Below are positions 1 to 8,744 of a DNA stretch of 22,562 bases, piece after piece. The notes under the pieces were generated by a model. The model did not search any database, had not been told where the DNA came from, and saw nothing but the letters and a program-made list of their open reading frames with translations. The stretch covers positions 1 to 22,562 of IMG/VR virus record IMGVR_UViG_3300042484_000590, one strand, 5' to 3'. The position numbers and the translations under genes are program-made. The stretch's first letter is position 1; every line of letters starts with the position of its first letter. This stretch comes from a virus.

Positions 1-569
1 ACTCCAGTCTGATTGGCAAGTTTGTCAACGATGCCAAACGCCAGATTGAAGATGCCTACGCATGGAACGTGCTCGGCCAGACGGTGACGATCACCACAAC
101 GCCGGGCACCTACATATACTCTTTGACTGGCGCTGGCCAGAAGTTTCAAGTCATGGATGTGATCAACGTCACATCAAATGTCGGAATGCAGAACATCAGC
201 TTCGTGCAGATGAATCGCTTTCAGAACCTGGTGCCCGCGATCAGCGGCATCCCTGAGTACTACAGCTTTGACGGCGTGGACAACAACGGCGACACCAAGG
301 TGGTGCTGTACGCCCGTCCAGATAACGTCTACGTCCTTCCCTTCTCGCTGACTGTGCCCCAAGCCACGCTGTCGTCTGACAATACGCTGGTCAAGGTGCC
401 TGACGTGCTGGTCGTGCAAAATGCTTACTCTCGCGCCTTAGTTGAACGTGGTGAGGACGGCGGTTTGAACTCGTCTGAGGCGTTCCAGTTGTACCGTTCG
501 ATGCTGGCCGACTACATTGCGCTGGAGGGCACACGCTACCCAGAGGCGCAGGAGTTTGTAGCGATATGA
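1..569 (+). CDS. Head-tail adaptor protein, SU10-like (5' end missing)
   Basis: The reading frame is already open at base 3 and runs to a TGA ending at 569, giving 188 visible residues; the true start lies upstream of the window. A GTG at 69 is in frame, but about 22 well-formed coding residues precede it, so it is internal. The first visible residues (SLIGKFVNDAKRQIEDAYAW) and the following TVTITTTPGTYIYSLTG match the helical N-terminus and small beta domain I associate with phage adaptors of the SU10 type. Such adaptors form a ring beneath the portal and connect the head to the tail. The downstream nozzle-like gene, joined by an ATGA overlap at 566-569, fits this position in the virion gene order. 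The family assignment comes from pattern recognition and was not checked by a search. Confidence 0.8.
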   Translation, partial: SSLIGKFVNDAKRQIEDAYAWNVLGQTVTITTTPGTYIYSLTGAGQKFQVMDVINVTSNVGMQNISFVQMNRFQNLVPAISGIPEYYSFDGVDNNGDTKVVLYARPDNVYVLPFSLTVPQATLSSDNTLVKVPDVLVVQNAYSRALVERGEDGGLNSSEAFQLYRSMLADYIALEGTRYPEAQEFVAI

Positions 570-2125
570 GCCAAGCCATTCAAATTGCCAGCATCTCAGC
601 CCCCGGCTTTTACGGGCTGAACACGCAAGACTCGCCTCTTGATCTTGCGTCTGGCTTTGCTTTGGTGGCAACGAATTGCGTGATCGACCAGTACGGCCGC
701 ATTGGCGCTCGTAAGGGCTGGACACGGGTCAACGCGGCGTCAGGTAACCTTGGGGCCAACGATGTGGGCGTGATCCACGAATTGGTGCAGCCGGACGGCA
801 CTTTGACCGTTCTGTTTGCGGGCAACAACAAGCTGTTCAAACTTGGCGCATCCAATGTGGTGACCGAGTTGACCTACGGGGGCGGGGGTACCGGCCCGAC
901 CATCACAGCCAGCAATTGGTCGGTGGTATCGCTTAACGGCATTACCTACTTCTTCCAGACCGGCCACGACCCGCTGATCTACGACCCCACTATCAGCACG
1001 ACGACCTATCGCCGAGTGAGCGAAAAGTCAGGCTACGTCGGCACGGTGCCTAGCGCCAACATCGCGCTGTCTGCTTACGGTCGCCTGTGGGTGGCCAGCT
1101 CCAGCACCGACAAGGTTACCGTGTCCTTCTCTGACCTGATTGCAGGCCATGTTTGGTCAGGCGGCACCACTGGCACCTTGGACACGACAAGAGTGTGGCC
1201 AAACGGCGCTGATGAGGTGCAGGGCTTGGCTGCGCACAACGGGTTTCTGTTCATCTTTGGTAAGCGCCAGATTCTGGTCTACCAAGGCGCGACAACACCT
1301 TCCACGATGTTTTTGTCCGACACGGTTGGCGGCATTGGCTGCTTGGCCCGCGACAGCGTGCAGACCACCAGTTCGGACGTGATCTTCTTGTCCAACTCGG
1401 GCGTGCGCTCGTTAATGCGCACGATCCAAGAGAAGTCTGCCCCAGAGCGCGATCTGTCTAAGAACGTCCGCAACGACTTGATGACCGACGTTGGTGTGCA
1501 GACGCTGGCCAACATCAAGTCGGTGTATTCCGAGCGAGAGGGCTTCTACCTTCTGACCATGCCTTTTACGCAGTCGGTCTATTGCTTTGATACCAAGATC
1601 ATGCTGCAAGACGGCTCGTCCAGGGTCACAACTTGGGACTCAATTCAGCCAACTGCGCTCTACGCGCTGCGCAACGGCAGCGTCTACATCGGCAAAAACG
1701 GCTACATCGGGGATTACACCGGGTATCAAGACTACGAGTCAAGCTATCGGTTCCAGTACTACACCAACCACGCTGATTTGGGCGACATCAACCGGACATC
1801 AATCTTGAAGAAGATTTCGGTGGTGGTAATTGGCGGCACAAACCAGCCCGTTATCTTCAAGTGGGGGTTTGACTTCAAGACCAACTACTTGAGTTCTACG
1901 TCCACAATTCCGATACAAGGCGTGTCGGAGTACGGCATTGCTGAATATGGCGCGAACGCAGTACCAGTTGCTCAGTATTCCGACGGCATTGCGCTCAACA
2001 CGCTAAATGTATCGGCAAGCGGGGCGGGTAAAGTTGTCCAAACTGGGTATGAATCGGACATTGATGGCTCGCAACTGTCTATTCAAAAGATCGAAATTCA
2101 AGCCAAGAACGGGAAGCTATCATGA
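566..2125 (+). CDS. Tail nozzle/stabilisation-like virion protein
   Basis: This 519-residue protein starts at the ATG in the ATGA overlap with the adaptor gene, so its translation is probably coupled. The N-terminus (APGFYGLNTQDSPLDLASGFALVATN, then GRIGARKGW) is a pattern seen in phage tail nozzle or P22 gp10-like stabilisation proteins, where a conserved arm precedes a repeated beta structure. The body is rich in aromatic and Gly/Thr beta strands (for example VYIGKNGYIGDYTGYQDY), has no membrane segment and has no catalytic motif. It ends in another ATGA overlap with the next gene. Its place between adaptor and fibre genes supports a role in the tail tip that closes the DNA channel. It could be a different beta-propeller tail protein; the virion assignment is firmer than the nozzle name. 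Confidence 0.7.
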   Translation: MSQAIQIASISAPGFYGLNTQDSPLDLASGFALVATNCVIDQYGRIGARKGWTRVNAASGNLGANDVGVIHELVQPDGTLTVLFAGNNKLFKLGASNVVTELTYGGGGTGPTITASNWSVVSLNGITYFFQTGHDPLIYDPTISTTTYRRVSEKSGYVGTVPSANIALSAYGRLWVASSSTDKVTVSFSDLIAGHVWSGGTTGTLDTTRVWPNGADEVQGLAAHNGFLFIFGKRQILVYQGATTPSTMFLSDTVGGIGCLARDSVQTTSSDVIFLSNSGVRSLMRTIQEKSAPERDLSKNVRNDLMTDVGVQTLANIKSVYSEREGFYLLTMPFTQSVYCFDTKIMLQDGSSRVTTWDSIQPTALYALRNGSVYIGKNGYIGDYTGYQDYESSYRFQYYTNHADLGDINRTSILKKISVVVIGGTNQPVIFKWGFDFKTNYLSSTSTIPIQGVSEYGIAEYGANAVPVAQYSDGIALNTLNVSASGAGKVVQTGYESDIDGSQLSIQKIEIQAKNGKLS

Positions 2126-2805
2126 GCAACTATACAAAAAGCACCAACTTCGCGAGCAAGGACAATCTTTCATCGGGCAACCCCGCGAAGATTGTCAAAG
2201 GCACTGAGATTGACACCGAGTTCAACAACATCGCCACGGCCATCTCGACCAAGCAGGACTCTAGTACGGCTGGCGATGTGACCTTAACTGGCACACAGAC
2301 GCTGACCAACAAGACGATTGATTACGCCAGCAACACGCTGACTGGCGTGGTCGGCACGACTGCAACGCAGACGCTGACCAACAAGACAATCACCTACGCA
2401 GACAATACGCTGACGGGTGTTGTGGGTACAACTGCCACACAGACCCTGACCAACAAGACGATTGAGGCTGGCACGTTCACCAACGGGTACACCGAGGAAG
2501 TGGCGACAGCCAACACCAGCACGGCCTACACAATTGACCTGCTTGGTGGCACGGTCCAAATCCTGACGCTGACAGGCAACTGCACGTTCACATTCCCCAC
2601 GGCCACGGCTGGCAAGAGCTTCACGTTGCTGCTGAAGCAAGACGGTACAGGCTCACGCACAGTGACATGGCCAGCGGCTGTGAAGTGGCCATCCGGGACT
2701 GCGCCAACGATCACGGCCACTGCATCCAAGCTGGACAAGTATGTGTTCACGGCTGACGGAACCAACTGGTATGGTTCCGAGGCTGGCAAGAACTACACCG
2801 TCTAA
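2122..2805 (+). CDS. Tail fibre-like protein with TLTNKT repeats
   Basis: A 227-residue protein starting in an ATGA overlap with the preceding gene. Residues 58-113 hold three copies of TQTLTNKT at a spacing of exactly 24 residues (starting at 58, 82 and 106), with intervening NTLTGVVGTTA. This Thr/Asn-rich repeat is common in trimeric beta-helical phage fibres. Residues from about 127 onward are Thr/Gly-rich (TLTGNCTFTFP, GSRTVTWPAAVKWPSG) and resemble a distal fibre domain. The N-terminal 45 residues, with GTEIDTEFNNIATAI, look like a virion-attachment segment. No signal peptide, enzyme motif or membrane helix is visible. It probably pairs with the larger fibre-like protein downstream to form the receptor-contacting appendage. 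The exact role, proximal or distal, is not known. Confidence 0.72.
   Translation: MSNYTKSTNFASKDNLSSGNPAKIVKGTEIDTEFNNIATAISTKQDSSTAGDVTLTGTQTLTNKTIDYASNTLTGVVGTTATQTLTNKTITYADNTLTGVVGTTATQTLTNKTIEAGTFTNGYTEEVATANTSTAYTIDLLGGTVQILTLTGNCTFTFPTATAGKSFTLLLKQDGTGSRTVTWPAAVKWPSGTAPTITATASKLDKYVFTADGTNWYGSEAGKNYTV
2293..2460 (+). repeat. 72-bp tandem coding repeat, about 2.3 copies
   Basis: Each unit encodes a 24-residue block starting TQTLTNKT. The DNA copies are similar but not identical (many third-position differences), so the repeat has been maintained at protein level and is not a very recent duplication. Confidence 0.8.
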
Positions 2806-2814
2806 GGGGTATTG

Positions 2815-4743
2815 ATGTTTTCAAGCAATACTTCATCGGCTGCGGGTGATGCCAACTACATCGAAGACGTATTCAGCACTTGGCTGTACACAGGCAACGG
2901 CTCCACGCAGACGATCACCAACGGAATTGATCTGGCGGGTAAGGGTGGCCTACTGTGGGTCAAGTGCCGAAATGCTGCCGCGTCTCACCGACTGTATGAC
3001 ACAGGGCGCGGCGCAAATCAATATTTAAACAGTGCGTCAACCGATGGCACAAATTTAACCGATACAGGTCAATCGTTTACTTCAACCGGTTTTCAGTTTG
3101 CAAGCAACGATGGCACAGTCAACGACTCAGGACGCGATTACGTCTCATGGACATTTCGCGATCAGCCGAAGTTCTTTGATGTGGTGACGTATACGGGGAC
3201 TGGTTCTGCAAGAACTGTTGCACATAGTCTTGGCTCTGTTCCGGGTTGTGTGATTGTAAAAAGCACAAGCGTAGGCGGTGCGGGTTACGATTGGCGCGTG
3301 TATCACCGTGGCCTGACCTCTGCCGCGTATACCATTCAACTTAATCTGACGAGCGCCGAAAGCAATCAGCCAAGTATCTGGAACAGTACCGCTCCCACCA
3401 GCACAGTGTTCACTGTTGGTACTGATATTTCAGTAAACGAAGTAGGTCAAACCTACGTAGCCTACCTATTCGCCCACGACGCAGGGGGCTTTGGCCTGAC
3501 TGGTTCGGATAATGTGATTTCGTGTGGGTCTTTTACTTACAATAATTCAGTCGGAGTTTCTGTAACTCTTGGTTACGAGCCGCAATGGATTATGTATAAA
3601 AGTTCTACTGCTTTAGGAGGCGGTACAAACTGGATAATGCACGACATAATGCGTGGGATGCCCGTTCCGCCTTCAACAACAGCCACATTGGCCGCAAATA
3701 ACAGCGGGGCAGAATCTAGCAGCTTTGCAAGAGCATATCCAACCGCCAATGGTTTTACGCTGCCCTCTGGCTTAGGAGCGGCTGATGACTACATCTACAT
3801 AGCCATACGCCGTGGCCCGATGAAAGTGCCGACAACGGGGACGAGTGTGTTTTCGCCTGTGGCTTACGCGGGAACAGGCTCCGCAACGACAACAACTTCA
3901 GGGTTTGTTTCTGATTTGGCAATCATTAAATCACGAGGAATTTACGCCAACAGTTTTGAAGATCGTTTACGCGGCGCAAACAGAGTTCTTGAAAGCACTG
4001 GAACTGGGGCTGAAATTGCAACTTCACAGTACGTGCTTGGGTTTGACATCCAAAACGGCGTTCGTATAGGCACAGATGTCGGCGTAAATGGCAGCGGTAC
4101 AACTTACATTGACTGGATGTTCCAACGCGCCCCCGGCTTCTTTGATGTGGCTTGCTATACGGGGACGGGAATCGCAAGAACAGTAACGCACAACTTGGCG
4201 GCAGTGCCTGAGTTGATGATTGTAAAAGTGCGTGACACAACCGGCACATGGCTATGCTATTCGGCTGGTTCCGGAGCAACATCCTTTTTAGCTCTTAACT
4301 CCACAAACGCGGCTACTACATCTTCTTTAGCTTGGAATGACACCGCGCCCACGGCATCTGTTTTTACGGTTGGAACAAGCTCATTTGCTAACGGGTCTGG
4401 CAACACATTTGTTGCCTACCTCTTTGCAACCTGCCCCGGCGTGAGCAAAGTAGGCAGCTACACAGGTACAGGAACGACACTTCAGATTAACTGCGGCTTT
4501 GCAGCAGGCGCTAGGTTTGTGCTTATCAAGCGTACCGACAGCACAGGTGACTGGTACGTGTGGGACACCGCCCGTGGTATCGTGGCTGGTAACGACCCCT
4601 ACCTGCTACTCAACAGCACAGCGGCTGAAGTGACATCAACTGACTACATCGACACCTTCAGTTCTGGGTTTGAGATCAGCAGCACAGCGCCAGCAGCCAT
4701 CAACGCCAGCGGCGGCACATTCATCTTTCTTGCAATAGCGTAA
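2815..4743 (+). CDS. Large tail fibre/receptor-binding-like protein with internal duplication
   Basis: The start chosen is the ATG at 2815, because AAGGGG lies five bases upstream; a TTG at 2812 is also in frame. The 642-residue protein is Thr/Ser/Gly-rich and lacks enzyme or membrane motifs. A module near residues 120-222 (FFDVVTYTGTGSARTVAHSL, later TAPTSTVFTVG and VAYLFAHD) is repeated near 442-540 (FFDVACYTGTGIARTVTHNL, TAPTASVFTVG, VAYLFAT). A third partial copy begins at about 548 (GSYTGTGTTL) and ends in a conserved-looking C-terminus (SSTAPAAINASGGTFIFLAI). This architecture is typical of phage fibre proteins carrying the domain I recall as DUF7483-like. The middle of the gene is visibly more AT-rich at third positions than its ends, which suggests mosaic exchange. 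It probably determines adsorption specificity, but that is inference. Confidence 0.72.
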   Translation: MFSSNTSSAAGDANYIEDVFSTWLYTGNGSTQTITNGIDLAGKGGLLWVKCRNAAASHRLYDTGRGANQYLNSASTDGTNLTDTGQSFTSTGFQFASNDGTVNDSGRDYVSWTFRDQPKFFDVVTYTGTGSARTVAHSLGSVPGCVIVKSTSVGGAGYDWRVYHRGLTSAAYTIQLNLTSAESNQPSIWNSTAPTSTVFTVGTDISVNEVGQTYVAYLFAHDAGGFGLTGSDNVISCGSFTYNNSVGVSVTLGYEPQWIMYKSSTALGGGTNWIMHDIMRGMPVPPSTTATLAANNSGAESSSFARAYPTANGFTLPSGLGAADDYIYIAIRRGPMKVPTTGTSVFSPVAYAGTGSATTTTSGFVSDLAIIKSRGIYANSFEDRLRGANRVLESTGTGAEIATSQYVLGFDIQNGVRIGTDVGVNGSGTTYIDWMFQRAPGFFDVACYTGTGIARTVTHNLAAVPELMIVKVRDTTGTWLCYSAGSGATSFLALNSTNAATTSSLAWNDTAPTASVFTVGTSSFANGSGNTFVAYLFATCPGVSKVGSYTGTGTTLQINCGFAAGARFVLIKRTDSTGDWYVWDTARGIVAGNDPYLLLNSTAAEVTSTDYIDTFSSGFEISSTAPAAINASGGTFIFLAIA

Positions 4744-4751
4744 GGACCATC

Positions 4752-5192
4752 ATGCAAATCAGAACACAAGACGGACGGGTAATGTACGAGGGTGAATTCC
4801 GCGCACTCTTTCCCAACACATCACTGCCCCAACAACTGACCGAAACTATTATCAACGACTTGGGCGGCGATGTGGTGTTTGAAGGCCCACAGACACAACC
4901 CACACGCTACCAAGTTGGCTTTGCCGATGGTGTGCAGCAGATCGAGGGCAAGTGGTACACCAAGTACAGCGTGGCCGACATGGATGCCGAGGCCATTGCA
5001 GCCAAAGATACTGAGCAAGCCAAGGCCATCCGCAGCCAACGTACTGATAAACTCAAGGCCAGCGATTGGACACAGGTGGCAGACGCTCCAGTAGACAAAG
5101 CTGCATGGGCCACTTACCGCCAAGCATTGCGCGACATCACGGCGCAACCAGGCTTCCCTTGGGACACCCAGTGGCCTGACGCACCCGTTTAA
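4752..5192 (+). CDS. Tail fibre assembly/tail assembly chaperone-like protein
   Basis: A 146-residue protein starting eight bases after the fibre gene stop. The C-terminal part (about residues 93-146) carries RTDKLKASDWTQVADAP, then WATYRQALRDIT and QPGFPWDTQWP. This is the characteristic pattern of the phage tail assembly chaperone family Phage_tail_APC (related to fibre assembly proteins). The N-terminal half (YEGEFRALFPNTSLP, then YQVGFADGVQQIEGKWY) resembles the variable region that may contact the fibre. Members usually sit directly after the fibre gene whose folding or attachment they assist, as here. No signal peptide or membrane segment is seen. The family call is strong by motif; the specific client, the 642-residue fibre, is inferred from position. 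Confidence 0.8.
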   Translation: MQIRTQDGRVMYEGEFRALFPNTSLPQQLTETIINDLGGDVVFEGPQTQPTRYQVGFADGVQQIEGKWYTKYSVADMDAEAIAAKDTEQAKAIRSQRTDKLKASDWTQVADAPVDKAAWATYRQALRDITAQPGFPWDTQWPDAPV

Positions 5193-5203
5193 GGAGAACG
5201 ATT

Positions 5204-7153
5204 ATGTGGGATTACGGTAAATTTATCGAAGCTCTGAAGTCGGGCGACGCAAACTACGCAGCCGAATTGGGCAAGCTCGGCGGCGTGATGGGGCAAAACG
5301 CACAGAACGTCTACCGCGAAATCTTAGCCCAGCAAGCCGCAGGTACTGCCCCGGCTTGGTACACGGGTAAAACGGCGGCACCTGAAGCTGCGGCTGCGAA
5401 CTTTGCGCTGCGCTTGGCTGAAAACGGTATTGGCTCTTTGACCGAATTGGGTCAAATGACCGTGCCCGGCGGGACTTCAACAGAATTTGGTGGCAATGAG
5501 CCAGACACGACTGTCACCATCAACAAAACGACCGGGCAGCCCCTGCCACGCCCAGACCTCTTGACCCGAGGCACTCGGGACTTGGGCATTGACTACAACA
5601 TTCAATTTGCCCCTGACGGCAGTGCGGTGCCTTTCACAACTGAGCGCGTAGGCAGCGGGGAGAGCTTTGTCAAGGAAGCCTTGATACCCGGCGCGTTGCT
5701 GCTGGCGGGCGCGTATGGCTTGGCTAGCCTGACAGGCGCAGCAGCGGGTGCTGGTGGCGGTGCTGCTACTGGTGGCGCTGGGCTGTTCGGCGGCGCGGGT
5801 TTAACAGCAGAACAGTTAGCGGTAGTAAATGCGCTAGGTGGTGCAGAAGTAGCAGGCGGCTTAACGGCAGCAGAAGCTGCTGCTGCTGGTTTAACAGGCG
5901 GGTTTACAGGAACTGCTGGATTGCTAACAGGTGCTGGAATGACAGCCGAACAATTAGCCGCAGCAAACGCGCTAGGTGGTGCAGAAGTAGCAGGCGGCTT
6001 AACGGCAGCAGAAGCTGCTGCTGCTGGTTTAACAGGCGGGGTTCCGGCTGCTGCTGCGGCTGGTTTAACAGCCGAACAATTAGCCGCAGCAAACGCGCTA
6101 GGCGGCGCAGAAGTAGCCGGGGGTTTGACAACAACGCAAGCTGCTGCTGCTGGTTTAACAGGCGGGGTTCCGGCTGCTGCTGGCCTGTTGACTCCATCGC
6201 TCATCACAGGTGGCCTCAACACTGCGGCTGGCCTGCTTCAATCAGACAAAGATCGTTCTGCTGCACAAGCAGGCGCTGCCAGCATCAATGCCGCTACGCA
6301 GCAGGCGGTGCAAGGTGCGCAATTCCGGCCTATCGGTACGACAACGCGCTTTGGCTCGTCGAATTTCCAGTACGACCCGGTAACGGGTCGGATGACTAGC
6401 GCTGGCTACCAACTCAGCCCGGAGGCAAAAGCAGCGCAGGACCGATTTGCAGCGCTGGTAGGCCAAGGCATCACGCAAATCGAAGGAGCGCAGAAAGCGT
6501 TCTCGCCTTTGGAAACTGGTGCGCAGAGTCTGTTCGGCTTGGGTAACCAATACCTTGCGCAGTCACCACAAACCGTGGCGCAGAACTACATCGACCAACA
6601 GATGGCGCTCTTGCGGCCTGGTCGGGAGCTGGAGCTGGCCAACTTGCAAAACAGATTGCAGCAGCAAGGCCGTGGGGGTCTGTCTGTGGCGCAAGGCGGC
6701 GCTTTCGGTGCAACAACACCTGAGTTGCAGGCTCTGTACAACGCCCGCGCACAGCAAGACGCGCTGCTGGCAGCGAATGCCCAACAAGCAGGCCAGCAAA
6801 ACGTCACGTTCGGCGCGGGTCTGCTCGGCACGGGCGCTACAACTTTGGGTAACTACTACGCAGGCCAGCAAGCAGCGTACTCGCCGTACACTAGCGCATT
6901 GGGTCAGGTCACAGGGATCGAAAACTTAGGTCAGCAACCGTTCACCATGAGCACTGGTTTGGCGCAACAAGTGGCTCAAGCAGGCGCAAACGCTGGGCAG
7001 CTTGGCTTGAGGGGCGCAAGTTCTGCTGCGGACATCTCGATGGGCCGCGCGGCTACAACCGACCCGTTTGCCTCACTGCTGTCTGGGTTTGCTAGTAATC
7101 CGAGCTTTGCCACCGGCGTCACGAACACGATAAACAAAGTCTGGGGGACTTAA
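5204..7153 (+). CDS. Ala/Gly-rich internal virion (DNA ejection-like) protein with three repeats
   Basis: A 649-residue protein with a strong AAGGAG site just before ATG 5204. Residues about 159-200 are hydrophobic and Gly/Ala-rich (ALIPGALLLAGAYGLASLTG then a glycine-rich run), like a membrane-inserting hairpin. Residues 198-323 contain three copies of a block around TAEQLAAANALGGAEVAGGL followed by an Ala run and GLTGG. The C-terminal half is polar and helical, with RFGSSNFQYDPVTGRMTSAG, a Gln/Leu-rich helix near 475-500 and many Ala-Gln pairs. No enzymatic motif is evident. Together with the next two genes it occupies the place where podoviruses encode proteins ejected into the cell envelope at infection. 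The ejection role is inferred from composition and order; it could also be a tail-tip or core protein. Confidence 0.62.
   Translation: MWDYGKFIEALKSGDANYAAELGKLGGVMGQNAQNVYREILAQQAAGTAPAWYTGKTAAPEAAAANFALRLAENGIGSLTELGQMTVPGGTSTEFGGNEPDTTVTINKTTGQPLPRPDLLTRGTRDLGIDYNIQFAPDGSAVPFTTERVGSGESFVKEALIPGALLLAGAYGLASLTGAAAGAGGGAATGGAGLFGGAGLTAEQLAVVNALGGAEVAGGLTAAEAAAAGLTGGFTGTAGLLTGAGMTAEQLAAANALGGAEVAGGLTAAEAAAAGLTGGVPAAAAAGLTAEQLAAANALGGAEVAGGLTTTQAAAAGLTGGVPAAAGLLTPSLITGGLNTAAGLLQSDKDRSAAQAGAASINAATQQAVQGAQFRPIGTTTRFGSSNFQYDPVTGRMTSAGYQLSPEAKAAQDRFAALVGQGITQIEGAQKAFSPLETGAQSLFGLGNQYLAQSPQTVAQNYIDQQMALLRPGRELELANLQNRLQQQGRGGLSVAQGGAFGATTPELQALYNARAQQDALLAANAQQAGQQNVTFGAGLLGTGATTLGNYYAGQQAAYSPYTSALGQVTGIENLGQQPFTMSTGLAQQVAQAGANAGQLGLRGASSAADISMGRAATTDPFASLLSGFASNPSFATGVTNTINKVWGT
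5795..6172 (+). repeat. Three imperfect tandem coding repeats (GLTAEQLA...GAEVAGGL...AAAAGLTGG)
   Basis: The shared segment beginning GCGCTAGG starts at 5831, 5969 and 6095, so the periods are 138 and 126 bp. The length difference is a few extra residues (TGTAGLLTGAG versus VPAAAAAG) between the conserved blocks. The DNA is highly similar between copies, especially copies 1 and 2, which suggests recent duplication or gene conversion. Confidence 0.85.
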
Positions 7154-7154
7154 C

Positions 7155-8744
7155 ATGGCTGAAATTGTAGGAAGTTTGTTCGGCATCACGGCTGACCAAT
7201 ACGAACGCGATCTTGCGCGGCAAGATCAGGCGCGGGCCATCCAGATGGCTGGCCTAGCCCCAGGCACACGCGGCGCGGCGATGATCCAGTACGGCGCGTC
7301 GCAGCTCGGGCGCGGCATCGGTAGCTTGTTGGGTGGGCAAGACCCACAGTTGCAGCTCATCAGCGCCCGTCAAAAAATACTAGGGATGATTGACCCCAAT
7401 CGGCCAGAAACATTTGATCAGGGTGTTCAGATGGCCTTGCAGTCTGGTGACCAGCAATTGGCCTACGGGCTTCGGCTGGAGGCTGACAAAGCTCGGCAGC
7501 AGGCGCTTGTTCGACAAGATCAAGCACTTATTCGCCAAGATGAAATTCAAAAACGCCAAAGCGCACAACTGGCGCAACAGCGGGCGCTTGAGGCTCAAAA
7601 CCTTATTCAAAGCGCATATCAGCCTGCTACGCCAGAACAACAGCAATTTGTTGAGGTTGATGAGCAGGGCCGGCCAGTGACGATACCAGGTCGCCAAGCG
7701 TCTTTTAATATCAATCCTGTTTTGCCTCAACTCATGCAATCACCAGAGGGTCGAGCAGCCATCTCTCAGCAAGCAAAACTGCTTCCAGACCTTCGCAGGC
7801 TTGGTGCTGCTTCAATGCGTGAAGAGAATCCATTTTCTACTTTCACCACTGATCCAACGATTCCAAAAACCGTTCAAACATTGGCGCAGCAATACTCTAG
7901 GAGTTTTGCAAGCGGCGTTCTTGACCCTGAAAAAGCTGATGCGCGGGTTAAAGAGTTGGCTGATATGACGCAGCGTGTTCAGCAATTTGAGCAGAATCAG
8001 CAGCAGATTAAAGACAACCAAGCCATCATGCAATCGTTGCGCCAGCAAGGTCTTGAGAACTCTCAGCAAGCTCTTTTGATTCAGCAAGGCAATCAAGCAT
8101 TGCAAGCGCAGAACATCCAATTCCAGCAAGAAATGAAGCGCAAGGAAGCAGACGCCAAGGCAGATTTAAAAGCCAATAAGCCGTTGCCAAGTTATCTAGC
8201 CAAGGAAGAGGAAGCCGACTTCTCTACTGCAACCGCAGCGACCAACATTGCCACAAATGCAAATGAATATCTAAACCGCATCAAAACTGGCGAAATCAAA
8301 TTTGGCTTGAAAGACTTGGCTAGTATTCGTGCCCGTCAGATTACTGGATCCGGTGCGCCTGATGTTGTGGCCCGCGAAGAATACGACAAGTTTGTCACCA
8401 ACTTGGTGAATGAGAGTTTGCGATTGAACAAAGGCACGCAAACCGAAGGTGATGCTGTGCGAGAGGCAAAAGCACTGAAAAGCTCAGAGTCAAAAGAAGC
8501 TGCTGCAACTGCAACAAAAAAATTGATTGATCTCAATATCCAAAAAGCACAGGATGCAGAAATTGCAGTGCAGAAACGCAGAGCTAATGCGGGGTTTCCA
8601 CCACCACCACAACCGATTGTTGTTCCAAAGTTTGATGTTCAAATCATTACACCAGCCCAATACAACAGCTTTTTGAAGAATCCAAAATTCCCAAGTGGTA
8701 CAGTTTTTGTTGATCCAGATGGCGTAAGAAGGGTGAAACCATAA
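7155..8744 (+). CDS. Gln-rich coiled-coil internal virion protein
   Basis: A 529-residue protein beginning one base after the previous stop codon. The N-terminus (MAEIVGSLFGITADQYERDL, later GIGSLLGGQDPQLQLISARQ) is a pattern I associate with conserved structural proteins of environmental podoviruses. Residues about 110-155 and 260-335 are long Gln/Ala/Lys-rich helices (for example KARQQALVRQDQALIRQDE) with strong coiled-coil character. No catalytic residues, signal peptide or transmembrane helix stand out. The gene overlaps the next by one base (TAATG), implying coupled translation and a fixed ratio of the two products. By order and composition it is probably one of three core or ejection proteins, comparable in position, not proven homology, to T7 gp14-16 or P22 gp7/gp20/gp16. 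Confidence 0.62.
   Translation: MAEIVGSLFGITADQYERDLARQDQARAIQMAGLAPGTRGAAMIQYGASQLGRGIGSLLGGQDPQLQLISARQKILGMIDPNRPETFDQGVQMALQSGDQQLAYGLRLEADKARQQALVRQDQALIRQDEIQKRQSAQLAQQRALEAQNLIQSAYQPATPEQQQFVEVDEQGRPVTIPGRQASFNINPVLPQLMQSPEGRAAISQQAKLLPDLRRLGAASMREENPFSTFTTDPTIPKTVQTLAQQYSRSFASGVLDPEKADARVKELADMTQRVQQFEQNQQQIKDNQAIMQSLRQQGLENSQQALLIQQGNQALQAQNIQFQQEMKRKEADAKADLKANKPLPSYLAKEEEADFSTATAATNIATNANEYLNRIKTGEIKFGLKDLASIRARQITGSGAPDVVAREEYDKFVTNLVNESLRLNKGTQTEGDAVREAKALKSSESKEAAATATKKLIDLNIQKAQDAEIAVQKRRANAGFPPPPQPIVVPKFDVQIITPAQYNSFLKNPKFPSGTVFVDPDGVRRVKP

Noticed and set aside
5795-6172. Direct repeats considered as a CRISPR-like array
   Set aside because: The repeats are in frame, encode protein, have unequal conserved spacers and lie within a long open gene.
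5602-6222. A 206-codon leftward frame rich in Pro/Ala opposite the repeat region
   Set aside because: It mirrors the repeated Ala/Gly codons of the + strand virion protein and has no own ribosome binding site or context.
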